Source: Cyanobacteria bacterium UBA7694 (GTDB lineage Bacteria > Cyanobacteriota > Sericytochromatia > UBA7694). From it: DNA of 7,861 nt. Each line of letters opens with the position of its first letter. The first letter of the stretch is position 1. Location: the NCBI GenBank assembly GCA_002482705.1, contig DLGM01000391.1, forward strand, positions 12,949-20,809. Direction: 5' to 3'. The position numbers and the translations under genes were made by a program. This document shows positions 1 through 6,017 of this stretch, piece after piece. The notes beneath the pieces are model-generated. The model worked only from the letters and a program-made list of their open reading frames with translations, searched no databases and was not told where the DNA came from.

Positions 1-1
1 C

Positions 2-781
2 TTACTTATTTGTACGGGTTTTATGCTCAGCGCGGAACACCTTGAGCAAGCACTTGTGGCCGGGGCCAATGATTATTTGCGCAAACCCCTGAATATGACC
101 GAGTTTAATGCGCGTTTAGACAAAAGTTTACAGCTTTATGCACAACATCAAACACTGGAGCATCTCAACCGCAGCCAACATCACCTGTTGATCCTCTTAC
201 AAGATCAGATAGGCCATAACTTACAGCGCTTATTGCAGATGCAAGAGTTAGAGAACTTGGCCGTGCTCAAAGATCACACCCATCAAGAAGCGCGTCAACA
301 GACCTTGCAGGCGATGGCCCATCACTTTCATAAATTGATGCAATGGTCGCGGTATCGATTTTCTCTGCGGGATCGTTCTCCGGTGCGTTTTGAGGTGCGC
401 CAACTTTTTAGAAACAGTTTGCTTCCCTTCCCTGATCTGGGTGAACGTCTGCAAATCCAAGGGGGAACCGGGGTCTTTTTGGACAGTGATATCGAGTTAC
501 TTCAGCGCATTCTCTTGCAATTGCTGGATAATGCGCTGCGCTATACCTCAGGGGAAGTGACGCTGAAATGTACGGTGCAAGATCAGCGGGTACGGATTTC
601 TGTCCTCGATCAGGGGTGTTTGAGTGAAGGACAGCTAGAGCGCTTTGCCCGAGCTGAAGAAGGGGGCTTGGGTTTAAAAATGGCCTTTGAGCTGCTGAGC
701 ATTTTGGGCTCTCAGTTGTGTTGCCAAAAGCGCCGCAGTTCCGAGGGCAGCCACTTTTATTTTGAGCTACCCAGCCGATGA
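2..781 (+). CDS. receiver-histidine kinase fusion protein, 5'-truncated by the window edge
   Basis: The frame is open from base 2, so the true start lies upstream; the ATG at 23 sits inside a conserved domain and is not the start. The first residues are the end of a response-regulator receiver: a switch Thr (bases 14-16), then GANDYLRKPLN with the conserved Lys at 83-85. The phosphorylated Asp would be outside the window. Counting from the Met at 23, a helical linker (30-60) leads to a dimerisation/phosphoacceptor-like helix with IGHNLQ (His65, a divergent H-box), then an ATPase core: N-box LLDNALRYT (Asn170), a G1 box DQGCL that lacks the second Gly of DxGxG, and a good G2 box GGLGL (214-218). 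No membrane segment is visible. The likely role is a cytosolic kinase controlled by its own receiver, passing signal between phosphorelays. The degenerate G1 box leaves kinase activity uncertain. Its stop overlaps the next start (ATGA, 778-781), which implies translational coupling to the DNA-binding regulator. Confidence 0.82.
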   Translation, partial: LLICTGFMLSAEHLEQALVAGANDYLRKPLNMTEFNARLDKSLQLYAQHQTLEHLNRSQHHLLILLQDQIGHNLQRLLQMQELENLAVLKDHTHQEARQQTLQAMAHHFHKLMQWSRYRFSLRDRSPVRFEVRQLFRNSLLPFPDLGERLQIQGGTGVFLDSDIELLQRILLQLLDNALRYTSGEVTLKCTVQDQRVRISVLDQGCLSEGQLERFARAEEGGLGLKMAFELLSILGSQLCCQKRRSSEGSHFYFELPSR

Positions 782-1488
782 TGCCTGTCGTCCTCATTTG
801 TGAAAGTGATAGTCTGCAAGCCCAGTACCTGCAGCAGTTGTATACTCAGGCTGGTTTTGTGGTGCAGGTATTTTCCTCCTATTTGCAGCTCAAGCGTGTG
901 GCTGCTCAAACTCCAGAGCTTCCCCAGGCGATCTTGTTGAACTTGGTTCCGCCGCTGGAAAAAACCTTTGATCGCTGTCAACAGCTTCATCACACCCTGC
1001 CGTTTGCCAGTGTGTTGCTCTTATCCCACTACCAAGATCATGCCTATTGCCAAGCTGCTTTTGATGCAGGAGCCGATGATTATCTGCTCATGCCTTTCCA
1101 GCCTCAGGAATTAATCGCGCGTACGCGGGCCCACTTATTGCGGACCCACACGATTGTGAATGCCACTTTGCAGGGGAAGCCCGCGGAGGCGGCCATTCTG
1201 TCTTTTGGACATATCGAACTGTGGCCCGCTTTGCGGCAAGTGTGTTGGGATGGCAACCGGGTCAAGCTCACCGAGACCGAATTCAAGCTCTTACATTTTT
1301 TATGTCGTCATGCCAACCATGAAGTGACAAGAGCCCAACTGTATCAGTGGGTGTGGCAGGCCAAGGCCCCGGAAGGATCGCGACGCTTGGATAACTTTGT
1401 GTTGGGTCTGCGTAAAAAATTGCCCCCATCCCCTTTGTTGGAATTGGTGACCTGTTATGGGGGGGGATATCGTCTGCGGTTGGGGTGA
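778..1488 (+). CDS. OmpR/PhoB-type winged-helix regulator with a degenerate (pseudo-)receiver
   Basis: The 236-residue protein has the length and layout of the OmpR/PhoB family: receiver fold about 1-122, linker, winged-helix DNA-binding domain about 142-235. The DNA-binding half is well conserved: LTETEFKLLHFLC (164-176), an LDNFVLGLRKKL recognition-helix region (204-215) and the closing YGGGYRL (227-233). The receiver keeps its hydrophobic strands and the GADDY segment (98-102), but the phosphoacceptor Asp is Asn55 (ILLNLVPP) and the invariant Lys is Met105 (LLMPF); the acidic pocket reads CESD. It should therefore not be phosphorylated in the usual way, and probably acts constitutively, by ligand, or through protein contact. 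The start ATG (778) overlaps the stop of the upstream receiver-kinase; a second in-frame ATG follows at 781. No strong ribosome site is visible, consistent with coupling. A run of eight G (1459-1466) encodes the conserved Gly motif near the end. The loss of key residues is read directly; the mode of action is inferred. Confidence 0.88.
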   Translation: MMPVVLICESDSLQAQYLQQLYTQAGFVVQVFSSYLQLKRVAAQTPELPQAILLNLVPPLEKTFDRCQQLHHTLPFASVLLLSHYQDHAYCQAAFDAGADDYLLMPFQPQELIARTRAHLLRTHTIVNATLQGKPAEAAILSFGHIELWPALRQVCWDGNRVKLTETEFKLLHFLCRHANHEVTRAQLYQWVWQAKAPEGSRRLDNFVLGLRKKLPPSPLLELVTCYGGGYRLRLG

Positions 1489-1557
1489 GACGATGGATCT
1501 GGACTTGGTGACTTTTGAGCTTGTGTTGAGTGATGCTGCCCCATTTTCGGGCAATGT

Positions 1558-1585
1558 TTGTCAATTATCTGGGATCTGTTACTGT
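1558..1585 (+). promoter_or_regulatory. putative sigma-70 promoter for the membrane kinase
   Basis: TTGTCA (1558-1563), a 16-bp spacer, then TACTGT (1580-1585) preceded by an extended -10 TG (1577-1578). It lies in the 133-bp gap after the winged-helix gene, 36 nt before the GTG at 1622. The same leader length and extended -10 recur at two other promoters in the window, which supports both this site and the GTG start. An alternative -10, TATAAG at 1585-1590, overlaps. Confidence 0.5.
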
Positions 1586-1621
1586 ATAAGGGAAGTTTGC
1601 CTTGCTAGAAAAGAGCTCCCT

Positions 1622-2947
1622 GTGAAGCCCTCTGCTCAAAGCCTCAAACCCGCCTTGTGGATTAGCCTCATGTACCTGATCTTTGGGTGTTTTTGGATTG
1701 TGTTTAGTGATCAGCTATTGGCTGTGTTGGCCCCGGATCAGCGCTCTTTGCCCCAGACCTTAAAGGGGCTTTTTTATGTGGGCTTAACCAGTGTCTTGTT
1801 ATGGGGGCTCGTGAATGCTTTTTGGCAACACATTCGCCAACAGGAAGCTTATTTCCGCCTCTTGTTTTCAGAGAATGCACTGGCGATGTGGGTGTGTGAT
1901 GAAACCTTCCAGGTTCGCCATGTCAATCGTACCGCCTGTCAACTATTCAATATATCTGAGCCCGCCTGGATGGGGCAGACATTGACTGCGTTATTGCCCG
2001 ATACTTCTGCGCAACTGTTTCAGCATTGGATTGATCAGGGAATGCCCGTCTCGGGGGTGACTTTTACCCTACTTCAGGGTGATAGCTTGCGTTATGTGCA
2101 TATTGGACAGCAACCTTTACCCCTGTCTTTGGGACGGAGACATACACACCATTTGTTTCGGGCCGAAGATCTGACGGAGCGGATGCAAGCTGAGCATCAC
2201 CAAGAACGTCTGACCCAGGAACTGCTTGAGCACAATGCCGATTTGATGGCATTTACGTCGCTTACCTCGCATTTATTGCGGGTTCCGGCTGCCAATATTC
2301 AGGGGTTGCTGGTGTTGTATGAGCAGGCTTCTGAAGGCGAAAAACAGGCAATTATCGCGCATCTACGCACTTCTTCTCAGGAGTTGGAGCAGGCCATTCA
2401 GCAGCTCAACCACATTGTCATGGCCCGTCACAGTGTTCAAACCGCGGTGGAGTGGGTGCATTTGGGAACTCTGTTTGCAGAGGTTCAGGGGCTTTTGGCT
2501 GAGCCCTTAGAGTCTTTGGTGCCTCAGATTTCTTTTGATTTGCAAGTGCCCCAAGTTCAAACGCTGAAGTCTTCACTGCGCACGATTTTTTATCATCTCT
2601 TCAGCAATACGCTGAAGTTTCGATGCCCTGAACGTCCGCTGACGGTGTGCATTTCTTCCCGGCAAACGCCCCAAGGGGTTGAGATTTCTTTTCAGGACAA
2701 TGGTTTAGGTATTGACCTAGAACGCTACAGCAAACAGTTGTTTTTACCCTATAAGCGCTTTCATACTGCCAATTATGGCAAAGGATTGGGCTTATATTTG
2801 GTTGCGACGTTGAGTCGCTTTTTAGGGGGCGAAGTCACGGTCTCTAGCCAGCTTGGCAAAGGTACTATTTTTTCATTATTATTACCAGATCTACACAATC
2901 AACACATTCCCGAGGCTTCCCCAGCGACTGATAAAGTGTCAAAATAG
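1622..2947 (+). CDS. two-TM PAS-domain sensor histidine kinase
   Basis: I chose the GTG at 1622 (441 residues). The frame is open back to 1457, but the extra codons overlap the previous gene and the promoter-like site and encode nothing family-like. An ATG at 1493 is the alternative start. An AAGAG (1611-1615) precedes the GTG by 6 nt. Domains: two membrane segments (about 11-28 and 50-67) with the FWIVFSD and TLKGLFYV pattern typical of these sensors; a PAS domain (about 75-185); an H-box TSHLLRVPAANI with His217; an N-box HLFSNTLKFR with Asn329; G1 DNGLGID (359-365) and G2 GKGLGL (386-391). All catalytic motifs are intact, so it should autophosphorylate on His217. The short loop between the TM helices suggests sensing through the membrane or the cytosolic PAS; the ligand is unknown. 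The H-box style (SHxLRxPxANI) and the CheY-like gene 29 bp downstream match kinase-regulator pairs frequent in Bacteroidota. It is probably co-transcribed with that gene. Confidence 0.87.
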   Translation: MKPSAQSLKPALWISLMYLIFGCFWIVFSDQLLAVLAPDQRSLPQTLKGLFYVGLTSVLLWGLVNAFWQHIRQQEAYFRLLFSENALAMWVCDETFQVRHVNRTACQLFNISEPAWMGQTLTALLPDTSAQLFQHWIDQGMPVSGVTFTLLQGDSLRYVHIGQQPLPLSLGRRHTHHLFRAEDLTERMQAEHHQERLTQELLEHNADLMAFTSLTSHLLRVPAANIQGLLVLYEQASEGEKQAIIAHLRTSSQELEQAIQQLNHIVMARHSVQTAVEWVHLGTLFAEVQGLLAEPLESLVPQISFDLQVPQVQTLKSSLRTIFYHLFSNTLKFRCPERPLTVCISSRQTPQGVEISFQDNGLGIDLERYSKQLFLPYKRFHTANYGKGLGLYLVATLSRFLGGEVTVSSQLGKGTIFSLLLPDLHNQHIPEASPATDKVSK

Positions 2948-2976
2948 AAGAACATCAAGGGTAGGGGATAAAATAC

Positions 2977-3378
2977 ATGGCAGAGTCACCGCTTGTATTG
3001 ATTGTAGATGATGATCCGATCAATAATTTCATCTGCGAAAAAATGATTCTGCGCGCTTGGAAAGAAGCCCAGGTGAGCAGCTTCACCAATCCAATCCAAG
3101 CTTTAGAAAAACTTCAGACAATTCCTACTGCCAGCATCTTTCCGGCCTATATCTTTCTGGATATCAATATGCCGGAAATGGATGGTTGGGAATTTTTAGC
3201 CACCTATGCCCATATTCCTGAATCAGTGCGCCAAGGCTGTGCTATTTATATTCTCTCTTCAACCATTGATCCGGCTGATATTGACCGGGCCAACCACTAC
3301 CCACTCGTCTCAGGCTTTGTTTCCAAACCCCTGACCGAAGACAAAATCGCCGCTTTACAAATCCCTGATTGCGCTTGA
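2977..3378 (+). CDS. single-domain CheY-like response regulator
   Basis: The 133-residue protein is a stand-alone receiver with no output domain. The full active site is visible: acidic residues Asp11-Asp13 (IVDDDP), phosphoacceptor Asp62 (FLDINMPEMDG), switch Ser94 (YILSS) and Lys117 (VSKPL). The NNFICEKM, SSTIDPADIDRA and GFVSKPL segments resemble a class of small regulators common in Bacteroidota beside PAS kinases. It most likely accepts phosphate from the membrane kinase just upstream and relays it or acts by protein contact. The partner is not evident; the upstream receiver-kinase is one possibility. AGGGG (2963-2967) lies 9 nt before the ATG. The 29-bp gap after the kinase has no terminator, so the two genes probably form one operon. 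The stop codon is embedded in the next gene's promoter. Confidence 0.92.
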   Translation: MAESPLVLIVDDDPINNFICEKMILRAWKEAQVSSFTNPIQALEKLQTIPTASIFPAYIFLDINMPEMDGWEFLATYAHIPESVRQGCAIYILSSTIDPADIDRANHYPLVSGFVSKPLTEDKIAALQIPDCA

Positions 3379-3402
3379 CTTGCCCCTTGTGGATGGTATG
3401 AT
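3375..3402 (+). promoter_or_regulatory. strong sigma-70 promoter for the CitE-like gene
   Basis: TTGACT (3375-3380), a 16-bp spacer and TATGAT (3397-3402) with an extended -10 TG (3394-3395) form a near-consensus promoter. The -35 box includes the TGA stop (3376-3378) of the CheY-like gene. The -10 ends 35 nt before the ATG at 3438. This gives the enzyme gene transcription independent of the signalling operon. Confidence 0.7.
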
Positions 3403-3437
3403 GTGGCTATTCTTTAGCTTCTCTGTGGAGTGTTCTT

Positions 3438-4874
3438 ATGAATCCAACTCTTTCTTCCGCCCAGATTGAAGCCGCCATGGGGCCGCTGCGGGAATCGAAT
3501 GCCCGTTTTGCGCGTACTTATCCCGGCGACACCTGGGAGCGCCAACCGGTGCAGACTGTTTATGGAGGAGCCCAACTCTTCCAGGCTGATACGACGGTGA
3601 AACTGGGGCAGTTGGCCTTAAAAGCGCTTGAAACTTATGCCCCCCACTTTGGCATTCTGGCGCGTGCTGTGGGTTTAACCGGGGCCGAAACCCTGCCCGA
3701 AAGCTGGCAAGAACTCGAACAACTGCGCCAGCAGCTCGAAGCTGATCCGCAAGGTACCAAGCGGATTATGCCCCATGCCTGGCGGGCTTGGACCGTGTAT
3801 AATCGGGTGGTTGAAAAACTCCAGCGTGAGCCCGTTGAAGATTTCCGCATCGACTTTGAAGATGGTTATGGCAACCGCCCGGATGCCGAAGAAGACAAAG
3901 ACGCTGTCCGCACGGCCCAAGAGGTGGCCAAAGGGGCCAAAGCGGGTACGCTGCCGCCTTTTATTGGCATTCGTGTCAAGCCCTTGACTGACCAGCTCTT
4001 TGCCCGCAGTGTGCGCACCCTTGATCTTTTCTTGAGTACCTTGGTGGCTGAAACGGGAGGGCAACTGCCCTCCCAGTTTATTGTCACTTTGCCCAAAGTG
4101 ACTGCGCCCGAGCAGGTGACGGCGTTTGTGCAGTTGATTGCTGCGCTGGAAGAAAAATTGGGCTTGCCTGCCGGGGCCGTTCCGATCGAGCTAATGGTTG
4201 AAACCACCCAGTCGATCATGGACAGTGACGGTTTATTGATGTTGCCATTGCTGGTGAAAGCCTCAGCTGGCCGCTGTCGCGGAGCGCATTTTGGCACCTA
4301 TGACTATACGGCCAGTTGTAATATTATTGCCCGTTATCAAAGTATGGTACATCCGGCCTGTGACTATGCCCGTAGTGCCATGCAGGTGGCTTTGGCCAGT
4401 ACCGGCATTATGCTTTCAGATGGGGCCACCAATATTATGCCTGTGCCCGTTCATCGGGGCGAAGGGCTCAACCTGATTCAGCAACAGGAAAATCTCAAAG
4501 CCGTACATGCGGCTTGGCACTTGCATTTTGAGCATATTCAGCACTCCTTGTCCCATGCCCTGTATCAGGGGTGGGATTTGCACCCAGCACAGCTGATCAC
4601 CCGATATGCGGCGGTCTTTGATTTCTTCCTGCGCGATTTAGATGCAGCGACCGTGCGTCTCAATAACTTTGTTGCCAAAGCGGCGCAGGCCACTCTGAGT
4701 GGTGATGTCTTTGATGATGCGGCAACCGGGCGGGGACTGCTCAATTATTTCCGTTTGGCCTATAATTGTAACGCCGTTACCGAAGCTGAAATTGAGGCTG
4801 CTGGCGTTTCTCGTTCCGATCTGCGTGGGGAAGGTTCTGGCACATCCCCTTGGCTGGATGTGCTTAACCGTTAA
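3438..4874 (+). CDS. HpcH/HpaI aldolase / citrate lyase beta (CitE)-like TIM-barrel protein, probable DUF6986 family
   Basis: This 478-residue soluble protein has the CitE/HpcH signature in order: RIDFEDGYG (137-145; acidic metal and substrate region), GIRVKPL (177-183; substrate-binding Arg179), VTLPKV (216-221), PIELMVET (249-256; metal-binding Glu candidates 251 and 255), HFGTYDYTAS (284-293; Asp289) and a C-terminal LHPAQ (381-385) equal to the IHPxQ motif of citrate lyase beta and malyl-CoA lyases. It is much longer than CitE (about 290), with an extra N-terminal region and a C-terminal helical tail, which fits the long subfamily I recall as DUF6986, sometimes labelled phosphoenolpyruvate kinase in databases. 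A Mg-dependent carbon-carbon lyase or synthase acting on an acid or acyl-CoA is expected, but the substrate cannot be read from the sequence. GGAG (3427-3430) sits 7 nt before the ATG, and the gene has its own promoter. No metabolic partner gene lies nearby; the neighbours are signalling genes and an unrelated convergent operon. Confidence 0.78.
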   Translation: MNPTLSSAQIEAAMGPLRESNARFARTYPGDTWERQPVQTVYGGAQLFQADTTVKLGQLALKALETYAPHFGILARAVGLTGAETLPESWQELEQLRQQLEADPQGTKRIMPHAWRAWTVYNRVVEKLQREPVEDFRIDFEDGYGNRPDAEEDKDAVRTAQEVAKGAKAGTLPPFIGIRVKPLTDQLFARSVRTLDLFLSTLVAETGGQLPSQFIVTLPKVTAPEQVTAFVQLIAALEEKLGLPAGAVPIELMVETTQSIMDSDGLLMLPLLVKASAGRCRGAHFGTYDYTASCNIIARYQSMVHPACDYARSAMQVALASTGIMLSDGATNIMPVPVHRGEGLNLIQQQENLKAVHAAWHLHFEHIQHSLSHALYQGWDLHPAQLITRYAAVFDFFLRDLDAATVRLNNFVAKAAQATLSGDVFDDAATGRGLLNYFRLAYNCNAVTEAEIEAAGVSRSDLRGEGSGTSPWLDVLNR

Positions 4875-4879
4875 ATAAT

Positions 4880-4908
4880 AAAAAGCCTGGAAGCTTTTGC
4901 TTCCAGGC
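4880..4908 (-). terminator. intrinsic terminator of the minus-strand operon, shared by convergent genes
   Basis: A perfect 10-bp stem (4885-4894 with 4899-4908) has a TTTT loop. Read on the minus strand it is followed by TTTTTATTATTT (from 4884 downwards), a classic intrinsic terminator for the gene ending at 4930. On the plus strand it lies 10 nt after the TAA of the CitE-like gene but lacks a T tract, so termination in that direction should be weaker. Confidence 0.88.
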
Positions 4909-4929
4909 CTATGGGTTGGTCAGATGCCG

Positions 4930-5967
4930 TTAGGCTTCAATTGGGGATTCTTCAGTTTTGAGCAGAGCGGACACATTGTCGAATAAGGTGTGTAACTGTC
5001 CTTCGGTTAAACCGCCATCTTTGAGTTGGGCAATAGCGGTTTGTAACTCTTCCAGCGCTTTTTCAATCTCGGCCAGGGCTTGGAGATCCGTTTCCATCGC
5101 CTGTTGGGCTTTGAACATGGCTTCCAGCTCTTTGTAAGCTTTTTCCAGATCGTTTTTCTTGCGGGTCAGGAATTCCAGGAAGGCTTTTTTAAACACCTCG
5201 TCCGGGTGCTTGTCGAGAATGTCTTGGAAGTATTCTTTTTCATCGGCGCTCATACCGGCGGCTTTGGCTATCATACCATCAAGGGTTCCGCCAAAGGTAG
5301 CCCAAGCCTGCTGGATCATGCGATCGATGGCTTGGTTACTGTGGAATGCCGCCATGCGCTCTTCTTCATGTACAAGTTCGGCTGCATTTTCCGTGCTGTA
5401 TTCCATCAGCTCTTTTTTATCTTTGAGGGCCTGTTCGTAACGGCTCCCGCTCAAAAACTGATCCATGCTTTTATAACCGCTTTTGCCGCTGGCTTCCGCA
5501 GCCGGAATGGCTCCTACGGCTTCACTGGACTGGGCCATGGGCGTTTGCACCACAGCTTCATGGCGCAGGGCAATCTTGATCACCGTGACGCTCATCTGCA
5601 CGCTGCCATCCGCTTGGGTTTGGGGGGTATAAATTTCAATGCGGTGGGCGGCACCTTCCTGACCACTCCAGGTATAGGCCGTAACACCCTGCATATCCTT
5701 GGCGGCTTTTTCACTTAAGTTTTCACCCAAAATGCCCTGCTCAATGGAGAGATCGAGTTGGAGTGGTAGGCTTTGCAGGCTTGTTCCAGCGCTTGTGGCC
5801 TGCTGTACCGGGGCCTGTAAAAACTTGGCCACAAAGTCTTGAAAGGAGTACTGAATCAGGGTTTCGTCAGAATTCTTGGTGGGGATGCCCATCTGTTTAC
5901 CATGTTGACGGACCTGTTCCAGAATCTGATTTTCTAAGTTTGAGAGGGTCATTTGTTGAATCGCCAT
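4930..5967 (-). CDS. hypothetical soluble protein with a coiled-coil-like C-terminal region
   Basis: I do not recognise this 345-residue protein. It has no signal peptide, no membrane segment and no cysteine. The N-terminal third (1-90) is mixed, with a Gln-rich start. About 92-135 looks like beta strands (AYTWSG, HRIEIYTP, SVQMSVTVIKIAL), and 140-165 is an Ala/Ser/Gly-rich linker. The rest is strongly helical and charged: about 176-225, 240-270, and a heptad-like Lys/Glu/Leu stretch about 268-316 (coiled-coil-like), ending in a short Glu-rich tail. The start ATG is preceded on the minus strand by AAGGA at a spacing of about 8-10 nt. It is the second gene of a two-gene operon, 50 bp after the TTG-started gene, and ends at a strong terminator. 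The strand-plus-helix layout suggests a binding or structural protein, perhaps a partner of the upstream product. The antisense open frame at 5080-5718 has no ribosome site or family resemblance. Confidence 0.85.
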   Translation of the reverse strand: MAIQQMTLSNLENQILEQVRQHGKQMGIPTKNSDETLIQYSFQDFVAKFLQAPVQQATSAGTSLQSLPLQLDLSIEQGILGENLSEKAAKDMQGVTAYTWSGQEGAAHRIEIYTPQTQADGSVQMSVTVIKIALRHEAVVQTPMAQSSEAVGAIPAAEASGKSGYKSMDQFLSGSRYEQALKDKKELMEYSTENAAELVHEEERMAAFHSNQAIDRMIQQAWATFGGTLDGMIAKAAGMSADEKEYFQDILDKHPDEVFKKAFLEFLTRKKNDLEKAYKELEAMFKAQQAMETDLQALAEIEKALEELQTAIAQLKDGGLTEGQLHTLFDNVSALLKTEESPIEA

Positions 5968-6017
5968 GAGGGTTTTCCTTTTTGAGTAATTGAAAGTGTG
6001 GCTGAGGTGAGCACAGC

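Noticed and set aside
408..797. Minus-strand open frame across the end of the receiver-kinase
   Set aside because: It lies opposite a well-supported kinase core, with Cys/Pro/Arg-rich low-information sequence and no ribosome site.
1537..1553. Hairpin TGCCC/GGGCA between the winged-helix gene and the kinase gene
   Set aside because: The stem is only 5 bp with a 7-nt loop and no T tract follows, so it is not supportable as a terminator.
1457..1621. N-terminal extension of the membrane kinase from ATG 1457 or ATG 1493
   Set aside because: The extension overlaps the end of the previous gene and the promoter-like site and does not resemble the family N-terminus. The GTG at 1622 leads straight into the typical two-TM region and fits the promoter-to-start spacing seen elsewhere. 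ATG 1493 has a GGTGAG just upstream, so it is not wholly excluded.
3675..4297. Several minus-strand open frames of 71-143 codons opposite the CitE-like gene
   Set aside because: All lie within an enzyme gene with conserved motifs over its full length; they are antisense shadows.
5080..5718. 212-codon plus-strand open frame antisense to the coiled-coil-like protein gene
   Set aside because: It is a shadow of the minus-strand gene: composition follows the sense codons, no ribosome site or family motif is visible, and the sense gene has a start site, an operon partner and a terminator.
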